From: Anastrepha obliqua
Lineage: Eukaryota > Arthropoda > Insecta > Diptera > Tephritidae
Length of the DNA: 64,000 bases
Direction of reading: 5' to 3'
NCBI RefSeq assembly: GCF_027943255.1
Contig: NC_072893.1
Coordinates: 27,860,001 to 27,924,000, forward strand
Both the position numbers and the translations under genes were made by a program. The number at the start of each line of letters is the position of its first letter. Position 1 is the first letter of the stretch. The notes beneath the pieces were generated by a model, which was not told the DNA's origin, did not search any database, and saw nothing but the letters and a program-made list of their open reading frames with translations. Below, piece by piece: positions 21,800 through 33,660 of the stretch.

Positions 21800-23125
21800 G
21801 AAACAAGTGTTGATTCTTCTGCATCGTGAGTGGTTTAGTGGGAAGCTCATGCCTGGTTTGGTGGGAAACTCGTCGGAAGAGCTATAATATCATTAAACTG
21901 GGGAGGGTGGAACGGACTGCCAGTATTGTCATTACCGGAGCATGTATAACTTGCCCCAGTGCTAGCCTGAATGTCCTTTGCACTTACTTCCCATCGACTT
22001 TCACGTTACTTCCATCGCTGCACAAAGTGCACTCAGGTTAAAGGAGGTTGGCCGCTGGAGTTAATCTCTCCAGAAACATGGTAACATTTTTAGAATTTCC
22101 TGAACGCATTTCTTGAAACTGGAGTTTAAGGTCGGGTCGCGCAATCTTTCCAAGTAGGTGGGATTGAAATGAAGGGAAAATTTGTACCGAAGCTGGTACC
22201 TCTGTCTTCACTGGCGGTCCCAAGATGGAATCGGAAGCTAAAGCAGGAGTTTTCTCTAAATAAGCCAATTTATCTAATTATTTCATTTAAATTGCCGAAT
22301 ACTGCTAGCGTCTTTCAGGCAGTAGCCTTTGCCATCCTTCAGACAAGCTTAGGGAAGTGGGAGCGATGGTGATATTAACATCTTTTTCGATAATCAAGGC
22401 TCGATCAAGGCTTTGATGACGACATGGTGCCGATCCAAATTAGACAACTTCTGTAAGGAGAAGATCAAGCCCCTTGGGTGTGCAGGTAACATTTTGCTGA
22501 TCTGGGTTCGAGGATATATGCACATAGAGGGATATGCAGTTGTGGAGGAGCTTGCCAGAAAGGGACTGAGTTCATCTCGAAAATCACCTACTCGGTCATC
22601 GGCACCTCCCTGACTGTTATTAAAGGGGCATTGCACAACTTATTTCTCAGGAAAATGCAGAAAAGATGGAGCTCCGTTACTGCAGGTGCTATTTCGAACA
22701 TTTCTGGGCCTAGTATGATATGGAGAAGCGGCCAACAATTCTGGGGACTTCAAGCGATTCAATTTACAAACTCCTAGCTGTGTTTACTGATCACTGGACG
22801 ATCGGCACACACGCGCAAAAGCTAGGTTTACCATTTAACCCCCATTGCAGAAGCTGTGGGGACCTTTCAGAGAAGATCACTATTGGTTACTTTCTCTGTA
22901 AATGATCAGGCTTGGCAGCTAGACGATGAAGGTCACTGGATGCTTCTTTCTTCGACAGCCTGGCGCAGTGCTCCAACCTAAATCCCATCAACCTTCTCCG
23001 ATACAGCAACAGCTCTGGTTGACAGTAGATATCTGCCTGTTGGAGGTCTGAAATTGGGATCAAAACGGCGCTTTAGTGTTACTTGGAGAGTGCCAGACTG
23101 GTACTTCAACCATTTCACCTACCTA
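21800..23125 (+). pseudogene. LINE 3' third, RNase H type (family with 3' end ACTTGGAGAGTGCCAGAC)
   Basis: In broken frames: KLGRVERTASIVITGAC (just past RT), VFTGGPKMESEAKAG (RNase H start, TDGSK changed to TGGPK, so the first catalytic Asp is lost), ISFKLPNTASVFQAVAFAIL (catalytic Glu changed to Val) and IFFDNQGSIKAL. Then WVRGYMHIEG, FTDHWTIGTHAQKLGLPFNP and the finger HCRSCGDLSEKITIGYFLC, followed by LNPINLLRYSNSSG. The 3' end ACTTGGAGAGTGCCAGAC..CACCTACCTATC at 23086-23128 recurs at 52608-52660 and, inverted, at 61725-61790, so at least three copies of this family are in the window. Confidence 0.8.
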
Positions 23126-23189
23126 TCTCTCGCTTGGTTTCAATATCGGCTATACAAAATGCTTAAGTAGAACTGCTACATTTTCAAAA

Positions 23190-23276
23190 ATTTTAATTTG
23201 TAGAACAACATCAAGACGTACATCACAAATTGTAGGAGAAGCTTGGCCAAGCATACAACGAAGAGTGTTAGGATAA
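23190..23276 (+). repeat. SINE 3' end fragment
   Basis: ATTTGTAGAACAACATCAAG, ACGTACATCACAAATT, GGAGAAGCTTGGCCAAGCA and GAAGAGTG match the 3' part of the window's tRNA-headed SINE. No head is attached. Confidence 0.6.
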
Positions 23277-23402
23277 ATGGCTGTCCATGTGCGGGCCCAC
23301 TTGGACAAATAAATAAAATTCATCCACTGTAGAATAGGAAAATATTCATCCATGCCATAGATAGGAAAAATAGAGAGAAAAGAACCAAAGAGAAGGAAAA
23401 AG
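23269..23402 (+). repeat. Dispersed repeat, copy 1 (AGGATAAATGGCTG..CCCACTTGG)
   Basis: It shares AGGATAAATGGCTGYC, GGGCCCACTTGG, CAAATA, AAAATTCRTCC and a purine-rich tail with 56872-56988. The function of the source element is unknown. It could be the 5' region of a LINE, because each copy is headed by TTAGG. Confidence 0.55.
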
Positions 23403-23464
23403 GAATAAGGGTCTTTGGATTCGAGGATGATTACCAGCGGTTGCTAATTAACTTTGTATTAACC

Positions 23465-23665
23465 GTATTGTGTATTCCGCAAATAGAAGGACCTATAGCT
23501 TTATGTCGCCTCCGAACGGCAGACGGTTTTTTATGAGAGGTTTGTCATTGTCTGCTAAGGGGCGACCGCCAATACAAATAACTTTTTACAGCCCGAGGCG
23601 ATGAACCCGGACGCTGTGAAATGGTATTCACGCACTAACCCATTTGACAACGACGGTTGAATATT
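23465..23665 (-). mobile_element. SINE copy, minus strand, diverged
   Basis: Read in reverse: CAAATGGGTTAGTGCGTGAA (A-box region of the head), CCGGGTTCATCGCC (B-box, degraded), GGCGGTCGCCCCTTAGCAGA, CAATGACAAACCTC, ACCGTCTGCCGTTCGGAGGC. The order is the same as in the copies at 39003-39308 and 61485-61738. Confidence 0.7.
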
Positions 23666-24020
23666 AAATGTTTAGTGATCACAATGATTCATTTTCTTTG
23701 TTTAGCTTCCCTTTGTAAATGTCCGAAAATTACGCCTTATACTTTAAAAAAATAAAAAGTTAAAATAGAAACCCGGAAAACTTAAAACAAATTTGAAATT
23801 TAAAAACCAAAAAAAGTTGCTTAATGAAAATGTTCTTTTTGGGCTTCCTAGTCTAGGATAGTAACAGAGAGGATGAGAAATTTTTCATTTCACTTCGGCC
23901 GTTTCTAAAGCTTCTGCAGAATCTTCAAAACTCCATACTCAGCCTCTTTTCATATTTCCAAACATACCATTAATTAGGTGGTGCTCTATAAGAACTCCGA
24001 AAAATAGATAGATATGTATG
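23666..24020. other. AT-rich spacer before a mariner
   Basis: Nothing recognisable. It ends in GATAGATATGTATG at the TA target of the mariner. Confidence 0.5.
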
Positions 24021-24022
24021 TA

Positions 24023-25307
24023 CGAGGTGTGTTCAAAAAGTATCGCGAATTTTGTGTTTTTTCAAAAATTATTTATTTGTGCATTAGTATCTATTTTGTC
24101 CCCTTCAAAGTAATAATCAAGAGATATTATGCACTTGTGCCAACGTGTTTTCCAATCTTCGAAGCACTTAAAACAATAATTTTTTTTATCTTATTCAGCT
24201 CCTCCTTCGATGCCGTCTTTATCTCGTCAATCGTAGCGTCATCCTTTCATGGGCTTCTTCAGTTTCGGGAAGAAGAAAAAGTCACAGGGAGCCAGATCTT
24301 GGGAATACGGTGGCTGTGGCATCATTAATGTGTTGTTTTTGGCCAAAAAGTCGCGCACAAGCAACGATGTGTGAGCAGGGGCGTTATCGTGATGCAAAAG
24401 CCAATTTTTGTTCTTCCACAAATCCGGGCGTTTCTGGCGGATTGCCTCACAGGTAATATTCTTTATTAACCGTTTCACGCTGTGGCAGGAACTCTTGATG
24501 CACAACGCCCCTGAAATTGAAGAAAACGGTAAGCAAAATTTTAACATTCGACCAAACTTGGCGCGCTTTTTTCGGTCTTGGTTCGTGCGGCTGCTTCCAT
24601 TGAGATGATTGAGCTTTGGTTTCCACGTCATAACCATAAGCCCACGATTCGTCACCAGGTATGACCCTCTGGAGCAAATTTGGGCCGTCGCGGACAGAGT
24701 CCAACATCTCATTAGCAATGTTCTTGCGATGCTGCTTTTGGTCGAATTTGAGCAGTTTTGGTACGAATTTTGCGGCGACCCGTCTCAAGCCCAAATCATT
24801 GAAAAAAAATCGAAAATCGTATAGCTCGAGCCAATCGATATGTCTAGGTCCTCAGGAACTTCTCTAACGGTGATTCGACGATTGACCAAAACCATCTTCT
24901 TCACTTCATCAATATTTTCGTCTGTTCTTGAAGTGCTCGGGCGTCCGGCACGCTTTTCGTCGTTCACATCTTCTCGGCCTTCTGAGAACATTTTGTGCCG
25001 CCGATAAACGTTGCTTTGGTCCAAAGTAGCTTCTGCGTATGACACAGTCACATTCGGAATGCATCCACGCACTTAGTTTCGTTTTTCGCCCAAAATTCGA
25101 ATCTTTTTGAATAGGTAAAAATCGAGAACGAGCCGAAAGACGTGCATGTAAAGCAGTTGTCAACAATTAACTAAACATTCAAAATGGCCGAACTCGTCGG
25201 CATGAGTGAGAGACATGAGAACCAACATATCGCCTCAAAAAATCGAAATTCGAATAAACGTAATCTGTGAAAATTCAAAATTCGTGATACTTTTTGAACA
25301 CACCTCG
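24023..25307 (-). mobile_element. Complete mariner element with ends and TA duplication, gene frameshifted
   Basis: The element is 1285 bp. Both ends begin CGAGGTGTGTTCAAAAAGTA, and the inverted repeats continue to about 31 bp with one mismatch (ATCGCGAATTTTG versus ATCACGAATTTTG). TA flanks both sides (24021-24022, 25308-25309). The transposase lies on the minus strand. A second, partial copy of the same family is at 3671-4255. Well-matched ends suggest moderately recent insertion. Confidence 0.93.
24235..25110 (-). pseudogene. Mariner D34D transposase, frameshifted but triad intact
   Basis: Minus-strand blocks in order: VYRRHKMFSEGREDVND, RAGRPSTSRTDENIDEVKKM and RRITVREVPEDLDISIG (DNA-binding half), then LGLRRVAAKFVPKLL. 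The first Asp is in GDESWAYGYDVETK, followed by PHEPRPKKARQVWSN and VVHQEFLPQRETVNKEYYL. The second Asp is in LLHHDNAPAHTSLLV, and the third in QDLAPCDFFFFPKLK, with 34 residues between them. The frame changes near 24790 (in an A-run) and again between 24450 and 24500. All catalytic Asp residues remain, so small indels alone account for inactivation. Confidence 0.88.
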
Positions 25308-25309
25308 TA

Positions 25310-26944
25310 TTCTCTTTTGCGGCAGTGTACATTTCGTGCTCGTTTGCAAGACAAAGGCTTGCGTTCTGAGAGTTTTCCTGGTACTTGTTGTTGGATAGCT
25401 GATTAAGAGGTAAGAGCTGATTCGACAAAAAAATGTTGGTATTTCTCCTAGGTGGCGCGCAATTAATCTCCCATTTTGTTATTGAATAAACTTTTTTCTT
25501 AATAAAAAAAACTATTTGTTTTTTACTTTTACGCATTCCATTGCTTGTTTGTTTGTATGCTGCAGCTGTCTGATTCACAAGTATCAGTTATAATTGACAT
25601 AATTTCCTGATAAGGTGATTAATTTTGCGCCACCCTTAATGATATCCTTTCAGTAAATTTTCTTCCAGTGTGTTTGAAAAAGCTACGAAGCCTAATGAAC
25701 AGAGCTTCTGTATGGCATTGTTAAATTTCTGCGCACTACACAATTTTAATAATTTAAAATGTCCGAAATCCAGACTGCAAAAATCATTAACGAATACCCG
25801 CCTAAGTTGCTGTCCAACCGAAAATCAGCAAATTTATTTACTTGCGATGTGAAATTACCTCAGCATCGCATTTTCTGGACTAACACCCTCATCATCTCCA
25901 CTGCTGAAGCCCAACGCTGCCGTGTCCCTGGTAACGACAGAAAATTAATGATTGATTTCCGTTTGCGTTGTGTTGTGGTGCGTTGCGATGTGGGTACGGT
26001 ATTTTCTATTACTGATTTCAAATTTTTGGGGTTTTTATTGGCGTATGGCCGACGCTTCTGCTTTATCCAGCAGTTACGCAGAATCACTCCAACACCCCCC
26101 GCATGCCACAGCTTTTGCAACAAATTTAGGTAGCTGTATGTATGTATGTATACATGTATGTATACTATATATGCGTGGATGTGTGTATTAACAGAATTGA
26201 AGTGAACTGTGATGCTTCGTTGTCAGTCCGTTAGTTGGTCCATTTGTTTGTTACTGTTGTTTGCTGGATGTGTGTAACTTTTTGCTCAATTGTCTGTTGG
26301 CATGTGAAAGCACACTTCCACGCATACATGCATACATACACATACACACACACACACCCATGTGCACTCCCATAGACATGTAGAATTTTGTTAGCAATGC
26401 GGTCTTTGTTATTTTGCATTCATTTATCAGCGCATCCGTATCGGAATGGCTATGGCGATGCCATTAGTTCAGAGAAATAGTAGGCCCGCCACGAGAAGGG
26501 GGAGCTGTGCGATGCGACCGATCCGCTCGGTCTGATGTTGATTTTATTGTAGTGGCGCTTTGTTTCGGGGTGTTAAATCAATTATTTTTAATTTAAAGGG
26601 ACACTAACTTGATTAATGGTTTTCAGCAATTGGAAAATCTCATGTGGGATCCACGCCTCAGCCAGTAGTGGCAAGTATAAAGTAGCAATGTTTAAAGAGA
26701 ACTTCAAAGTTCGCTTGAATCAAAGTCTTAAAGCTGTATAGAAACGCAGATATATAGGAAATTGGATGAAGAAAGGTAACGGAGCACTGCGGCTCACAAA
26801 TAATTTGTATTCCAGTAACACGTCTCTAAACCTGCTTGGCAAAGATGCACAATGGGTACAAAAGAAATTATCACAATGCGTCTGACGACATTAAAGTCTA
26901 ATTTATTTCGCAGTGATGCACTTTTATTTCAAAATATTTCTATT
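25310..26944. other. Gene-free stretch
   Basis: AT-rich DNA with CATA/CA repeats at 26130-26165 and 26320-26362. The open frames at 25759-26133 (plus) and 25860-26123 (minus) overlap each other on opposite strands and match nothing. Confidence 0.5.
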
Positions 26945-27200
26945 ATTAATTAAGTAACATTTTACATTATTTAAAAAATATCTTATTCTTTGGTTTTACC
27001 AGTCCTATTCAGGTTAGCCCCTTTGCTATGCAGTTCTCAAACCAAGTCTTAATTTCCTGTGCTTCATATCAAATCTGTTTCTTAGGTGATCTATTGCTGG
27101 TCACTGTAACCGAACGAGTTGGTGCATAGCTACTATTCTGAAGTGCATAGGCTCGAGTCTCCGTGTATGAATCATAAAATTATACACAAAGTTTTAGAAG
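26945..27200 (+). repeat. Direct duplication, copy A, with SINE head
   Basis: It shares with 27775-28055 the blocks TATTAATTA, AACATTTTAC, CCTATTCAGG, TTTGCTATGCAGTT, CAAACCAA, TGCTTCATATCAAA, CTGTTTCTTAGGTGATCT and GCTGGTCACTGTAAC. Both then run into GAACGAGTTGGTGCATAGCT, the A-box region of the SINE, and a GGCTCGARTCTC B-box. Copy A lacks the SINE body. Confidence 0.75.
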
Positions 27201-27259
27201 TGAAACTTCTTAGGATGGACGTTTTGGGCATTTTCGTTCCGCGAGAGAGAAAAAAGATA

Positions 27260-27760
27260 TAACATAGAGGAAAAGGAGAGAGAGAGAAAGAGCTATACCT
27301 TACATATATCTTAGATACACTTTAGGCTATTTTTCCTGAGTTTTTCCTTGCGGCTGTTAATTTCTAGTGAGAAATAACACTGCCTACTTTTTGGCGCTTG
27401 TTTGTTGGTGCACACTTGTAGGAAATATATTTTTTGTGCCTACTTTTTGGCGTTATATTTCCTTGGTGCCTACTGTTTGGGGCGTTTTTTGCCACCAATT
27501 TTAAGGGGTTTTTTTTGGTGCCTACCCTTTGGCTCTTATTTCCGTTTCCTGCCTAGTGGAAACTGGAATCTTTGTGTTTGTGCGGGTGATAAACGCTCGG
27601 AGTAGTGCGCGTTGTTGCCACGGTTTGTGTCCGGCATTTACCTACACCAGTCGACCCTTCTCCGTTTTTTTTAATTTTGTCTATTTGTATTCTCTACAAA
27701 TGTTGTGAATTTATTTAGATATATATTCTTTCTCTCTCTCTCTCATTCTCTATCGGGTCT
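27260..27760. repeat. GA/CT runs and four TGCCTACTTTTTGGCG-like motifs
   Basis: Between the two duplicated blocks lie a GA run (27267-27292), a CT run (27728-27745), and four near-copies of TGCCTACTTTTTGGCG at about 27380, 27437, 27467 and 27520, spaced 30-57 bp. The open frame through them is repeat-driven. I do not recognise it as an LTR. Confidence 0.55.
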
Positions 27761-27774
27761 CTACACGCATTTTT

Positions 27775-28055
27775 TTATTAATTAGGAAACATTTTACGTT
27801 ATTTTATTCTATTTATTATTCTGCCTCTTATTCGGTATCCCCAGCCCTATTCAGGGTGACCCGTTTGCTATGCAGTTTTCAAACCAAACCTTATTTTCCG
27901 GTGCTTCATATCAAAATGCGGAAGTCTGTTTCTTAGGTGATCTATTGCTGGTCACTGTAACTGAACGAGTTGGTGCATAGCTATCATTACGAAGTGCGCA
28001 GGCTCGAATCTCTGTGTATGAAACATTGAATTATAGAAAAAGTTTTTCCTAACAG
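27775..28055 (+). repeat. Direct duplication, copy B
   Basis: The partner of 26945-27200, about 830 bp downstream and in the same orientation. It carries a 12-base insertion (TGCGGAAG region) relative to copy A and continues into a fuller SINE. Confidence 0.75.
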
Positions 28056-28240
28056 CGTTAGCAAAACCTCCGAGTGTATTTCTGCCATGACAAAACTCTT
28101 CATAAAGAACCATCCACCATTAGGAGTAGGCCCAAAACTGTAAGTTCGTCTATTTGTGAAAAAATCTCAAGACGCACACCACAAATTGGAGGTGGAGCTC
28201 TGCGAAACACCAAATAAAGGATGTAAGCATGAATGGCGTA
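27950..28240 (+). mobile_element. SINE copy, nearly full length
   Basis: The head is GAACGAGTTGGTGCATAGCT with the B-box GGCTCGAATCTCTGTG. The body follows: AACCTCCGAGTGTATTTCTG, CCATCCACCATTAGGAGTAG, CTGTAAGTTCGTCTATTTGTG, CTCAAGACGCACACCACAAA, GGAGGTGGAGCTC. It ends near AAGGATGTAAGCATGAATGG. The CCTCGG..GGCA segment between head and body is partly deleted. Confidence 0.75.
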
Positions 28241-28418
28241 CTACTGCGAAGGCAGGCAGATGATTTTAAATGCAATCAGTCAACATCGATCGGTTTAAGA
28301 TTCAGATAGTTGTCTGGACTTGGCAAAATAGGCGACAAAAGTAGCGTTATTTAGGAAAACTAAGTCACACCAAACTGAAATTTCTATTATAATTACCGTA
28401 GGATTAGTTTACCAAATA

Positions 28419-29683
28419 TTGGGTTGGGGAATAAGTTCGTAGCGTTTTTAAAGAAAACTTTTATTTAAACAAGAAACAAAAATTATATCATTAGATTAAT
28501 CAATTACATATTCGCCGTTGCAGTCTCTTCCCACCTCTCGACCAACTTGCTGATGCCGTTCCGTCAAAAATCGCCTAGTCTGGTGTCAAAGAAGTTGTTG
28601 AGCCAGTTTTTAAGGACCTCTTCATTATTGAAGTTAACGATTTGCCAGGGAGCAGAAAAGTTGGTAATCGGTCGGTGCAAGGTCCGGAGAATACGGCGGA
28701 TACTGAAGGACCTCCCATTCGAGCTCTTGAAGCGCGGCTTTGACGACTTGTGCAATATGGAACTTCGCGTTGCCGTGAAGGAATATGGTTTGACCATATC
28801 GATCAGGTTTTTCCTGTCGAATAACCTCATTCACGTGGAGTAGCTAGTCAATGTAGAGCTCTTAGTTGGCCGCGGCATTCATTTCGAGCATCTCCTAGTG
28901 CATCGTGCGCTCCTGGTCCCACCAAACACTTATCATGTACTTCTTTGGATGAAGATCCGGCTTGACCCTCGGCTTTGGCGTATCTTCGGGAGCAACCCAT
29001 TCCTTTCTTTGCTTTATATTGATGTATAGGTACCATTTCGCATCTCCCGTGTGACGATTCGGTACAAAAAGCGCTGTTTATGAGCTGCCCGTTGCTCTAT
29101 GGCGGGCGAGATGGCGGGAAGCAATTTGAAGGCGAGTTTCTTTGTTTTTTTCGTTCAGATCGTAAAACCCTCATGCTCCCACTTTTTCGGTATATCCCAT
29201 TAAATGAAGTGATTGAGAATCGTTTTATGATCGCAGTTAATTTCTTCCGTTAATTCACGACTGCTTTGACGTTCTCCTTCAAAAGTGATTTGATCGAATT
29301 CAGAAGGCCTTCCGGTGCGGGACGTGGCATTGATGTCACAGTCGCCATTTTTGAGCTTTACAAACCATTTCCGTGCTGTAGACCCGCCTATGACACCTTC
29401 TCTAACACGTCGCAAATGTCCCGGGCTGCTTCAGCAGTTTTGTGACCTCATTGAAAAGCAAAGAAGAGCAGGTGTCGAAGCCGTGGATTTTTGCCTCTTG
29501 GCTATTCCATTTTTAAGCCTCAAAACTAATAAAAAATTAAATAACTCAAAACAAAAATTAACAAAGTTTTGTAGAGAAGAAAGAGTTCTATCGAATAAAT
29601 ACCTACCCTTTGCCAAATAGCAAACAAATCGGTGTACAATAAAAGAAAATATAAAAATGCCATGCACTTATTCCCCAGCCAAA
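28419..29683 (-). mobile_element. Complete mariner element, minus-strand gene, decayed
   Basis: The ends read TTGGGTTGGGGAATAAGT (left) and, inverted, TTTGGCTGGGGAATAAGT (right), flanked by TA at 28417-28418 and 29684-29685. Length is 1265 bp. Minus-strand blocks are GHKTAEAARDI, REGVIGGSTARKWFVK, LKNGDCDINATSRTGRPSEF, SRELTEEINCDHKTI, HKQRFLYRIVT, IKQRKEWVAPED, GQTIFLHGNAKFHIAQ, LEWEVLQYPPYSPDLAPTDY. The second catalytic Asp is Gly (LHGNAK). The third (APTDY) is intact. Several stops and frameshifts. A different family from 24023-25307. Confidence 0.9.
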
Positions 29684-29689
29684 TATCAT

Positions 29690-30830
29690 ATATATTTTGG
29701 GGCCTTATTTTATAACATATAGAGATGAATATGAAAATGTAAAATGAAAGTTTTTGAACACATATACATGCTCACGGTATACATGCATATGTATGTATTT
29801 GTATGTATTTTTGTATTATTTTTTCTGACATTGTTACTTGCCACATACTAAATTCTACAAACCATTTGCTATTTTGCGTACTTTTGCTTTTCCCTCCTCT
29901 TTACTACTTTGTTTACTAACTTTTAGCTTTTCCACCCATTATCGTTATGGAAATGCGTCTACTCAGTACTTTGTTCTTGTTGTTGCTTTAAACAGCTGCT
30001 ACTTTAACCGAGTCTATTATTAAATTAAGTGGCCAATGCCAGACACCACCTGTGACCAATTTCGATTATGAGTTTTTTTATTTGGATTTTTTTTTTCGTT
30101 TTGCCTGTAAAAAAATCGTAAATGGCGGAAAAGTATAAAACACAAAACAAAACAAAATGGTGGCTTTTCTAATATGGATTTTCCCAAGGGCAACATAATT
30201 TTGTTATTGTACTAAGGTTAAAAGCAAATCAGATAGATATTTGCTTTTTTGTGTAATGAAGTCTCTTTGTAATTCTTTCTAAGGTTAAAATCACTGGCTG
30301 CAGGGATAGAATATCCACATTTTTGTGATGATAACTAAAATTGCATACGTTTTTTTTAATTTACTCTCAGCTTCCAAACAAGATTTAAATGTCGTAAATA
30401 TTATGGTTGGAATATTGATTGAGGTTCGTTAAATGAGAAGAGAGTGATTAAAAAATTCGGGTAGATTGAATCAGCCCGTCAAGTAATAAATACGTGAATG
30501 AACAGCACATGAGATTTTTCGTAAGATTTGAGCAAAATTAATTCGCCGCATGCACGAGGAAAAAAGCACCTTTGAATGAATTCCGCAAAGAACGCCGCCT
30601 CGATTTCGCAAGGTACCACGTGGCTTGGAGTTTTGCAACAAATAACGATCTCGGTGAATGAAAAAAAGTTCAATCTGGATAGGCCGGATAGATACAATTA
30701 CTATTTCCATGACTTAAGAAAGAAGGAAAGGTACTTGAGTCGACATCATAGCCGTGAAGGTGGTCATCAAATTCGAAATGAAGTTCAGAATTGGAATGGA
30801 CAATAAGTTAAACTGGAGAATACCTATATT
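29690..30830. other. Gene-free stretch
   Basis: AT-rich DNA with a CATATGTATGTA tract near 29763-29815. No supported coding sequence. Confidence 0.5.
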
Positions 30831-30839
30831 TATAAGGAA

Positions 30840-31665
30840 AGTCCTGGAGTATATCCTGCGCTGGTATACAGATGGCTCGAAGAGCCCAGAAGTCATAGGG
30901 ATTGAAGCATACATACGGCCCCAAAACCAAGCGTTCTGTGCCGATGAGCCGTTTTCCAAGCAGCTTCCAAGCTGAAGTGCATACCCTTTGTCTATGTGCA
31001 GAGATGAAGACAGAATTAGAAAAAAATTTCCAGAATAATCGATTTGGCATTCTGAGCGTCGTATGAGATTAAGTTCGCACTGGTCTTTGAGTATATCGAG
31101 AAATGGAATTTGTTAGGAACGCACAATCGCATCCGACTAATTTGGGTCCCGGGACTCACGGCTATAACTAGGAATGAAATAGCCTCGCTATTAATACGAC
31201 TCGAGCCCTTCCTTGCTATTGGACAACCCACCAAGAAGGAGAAGTTTAGTAGTGAAGAGCTTAGCTATGGCTAACCTTAGCGAGGTTTGCTCACACTAAA
31301 CTATAGGGCTACGCCAGACGGATTCCCTACTGGTAGGGTACAACCAAAAGAGGTTTCGAAAACATATAACCCGTCCTAAGGGTGAACTAAGCATGCTCAT
31401 GGGTATTCTCGCATTCTCACAGGCCACTACAGACTGCGTAGTCATCTGCAGGTGATCGGGAATTGGTCTACGGACTCTTGTCGTTTCTGCAACCAATCTA
31501 AGGATACTCCAATGTACCTTCTACTTGAATGCAGCGCTTTAGCGCGGGGGAGGTTGAGACATCTTCGCCAATTGCAGCCAGAGGAAAGGCACATACGCTC
31601 AATCCAAACCAGCTCGATCCTGAGTTTAATAAGGGAACTGGGTCTGGATGAGGTACTGTGATGAG
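30840..31665 (+). pseudogene. LINE 3' end, RNase H and C-terminal finger
   Basis: RWYTDGSKSPEVIGIEA is the RNase H start. RLIWVPGLTA and a degraded middle follow. GHYRLRSHLQ then leads into SCRFCNQSKDTPMYLLLEC, the C-terminal CCHC-like finger, and LIRELGLDEVL ending at a TGA at 31659. Several stops lie in the RNase H part. The finger-containing ORF (31452-31661) is open. Upstream domains are missing. Confidence 0.7.
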
Positions 31666-31669
31666 CACA

Positions 31670-33656
31670 GAGCACAAAAACCATGAAGTCGAAGTGCAAA
31701 CCTCGTAGAGAACCTAATCGTAGCTATGGTATGAGAAGCAATATCGTATTATGGCGCGTTCGAGTTGAAAATTGTAGACTACAAAAATACGGGAAAAAGC
31801 TATAAAGCTCTGTTGGAGATTCGTGAAATATTTGGACCTATTAAATGCAGCTGTACACATTTTAAGTGTAGTCAGAAGTTGGATTCCATCCCAAAACGTT
31901 GAAACTTTAGCATGGCCACCGTTTTCCAACAACATTATTGAACCCCATAGATGACTTGCTCGTTAGGTTTATGACAACGGGCAACAATTTGGAGATAAAA
32001 ATGCTTTAATTTGAATCATCAAACGGTCTGGTCGGAAATTTTATTAGATTATCTAGATAATTTGTACAAATCCATTCATCAACGTATTTACAAGTAATCC
32101 ATTATTGAGTGCTGATTTTCGAGCAAAGTTATCTTAAAATATTAAGCTTATTTTATCCTCGATGCCTTCATTAGTCAGCGAAGCTGTCGCATTTCGCCTT
32201 GAGAGAAGTAAAATACAATTATCAAAAAGAAAGTTCATCCACACCGTCTCACTATTTCGAATGAGAATGAAACGGATCAAGCAGTGTCAACAATTGGTGC
32301 TCGATATCACGAGTTCTTTCCACCGAAATGGGATAATTCTGATAACAACGACTTATGGTTTCATGGGGACGGTTTCAGACATGAGACAATCCCTGAAACA
32401 ATGAAACGTTTCCTAGCCGTCTACTCTCTAGTTTCAATTGCAGAATTTACTAGCTAGATGATGTTATTTAACGCCACTGGCATTCATTGTATGGTATCAT
32501 TTGCAGTGTATTTGAAATTATACTAGTGGACCTGCTCTTAACGGATATGCAATCCATTCTTTTGAGACTATCTGTGCTGAAGCAAGTGAGGAGACTGGTG
32601 GGCCTCCACCAGCCATTACTTAAAAGCGTAAATGCCTATCTCTCAGCGAAAATAAATAAAACATTAGTAGTTCTAGTCAGGCATCTAACATGTAAGATTC
32701 TTATGCAGCTAAACATAAAACGAGTGCCCAAAGTCTTTGGACAGTGTTAGAGAATATTTAGAAAAAGCTGAGGTCTGAAACCTACTTTTGGGCTTGGTTC
32801 ACTCGACCTTGATCAGTCTATTTTTCACGTGTGCAGATGTGGCAGGCCCATGGCTACGGCCAAATCCATGGTTTTAATGTTGAACAGGCTGCGGAGTAGA
32901 GTATGTGTAAGCCTAACGGTTGCCATGAGTACAACTTCAGGAACTTCACTTAATGTTTTTCTCGAACTTGTTTCTTTTGGAGTTAAAGACTCAAAAGAAG
33001 GCGATGAAGAAGATGTGTCTGCCGCTTTCCTATGGACTATAACACGGCGAACAGATTTTTGGATGTGCGAAATGAAATATTTGGCCATGTGTTTGAGCCA
33101 TACCCACTCATAGTGGCCCCTAATTTATGTATTTGTAGCAGAAGTAGCCTTTGGGAGGAGATACAGCAGCTGGAAACAGAAATTCTTTGTGTTTCTCTTT
33201 CGAAAATTGAGTGGCTTATATATTATATTTTTTATGCAAGCGAAGCCAAACGCACCAGCTACAAGAAAGATAAAGACATATGGGGATTACTCGGGAAAAT
33301 AAAAATTGTAAATTTATTGGATTGTGTTAACTTCTAATCTTATTATCTTTTTATTGAATAACGATTTATTTTATACCTGAATTTTAGAAAATAAAAATAT
33401 TTTTATCATCTCGAAAAATAGAAAAATTAGATTTATTATAAAATTTTATAATGAGCTCATTGAATTTTTGAAAGTAAAGCAAAGCGTAAAGAACAAAGTG
33501 GTTGCTGTATTAAAATTATTGTTTGTGTTTCTGTTTTTTTATTTGACGCTTGGCTTTCTTGCTTTTCCAAAAATGTCCTGAGGCAAAAATATTTTGTTAA
33601 TAAAAACCAAGGCGAATCTTTTAAAGGTGGTGGGAAAAGTACAAAGGCTCGCTTGC
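31670..33656. other. No recognised gene
   Basis: Several 60-100-codon open frames exist (32162-32404, 32487-32750 and 32829-33113 plus; 32825-33088 minus). None matches a family I know, and the pair at 32825-33113 overlaps on opposite strands. It may hold very old element remains. Confidence 0.4.
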
Positions 33657-33660
33657 CCAT

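Noticed and set aside
27260..27760. LTR of a retrotransposon between the duplicated blocks
   Set aside because: No TG...CA ends, no primer-binding site or polypurine tract, and no gag/pol on either side.
28850..29040. Separate gene at the middle of the 28419-29683 mariner
   Set aside because: The apparent frame is a shifted reading of the transposase (IKQRKEWVAPED block in the true frame).
32825..33113. Overlapping 87- and 94-residue frames on both strands as a gene
   Set aside because: They overlap on opposite strands, neither matches a family, and no splice or codon signal favours one.
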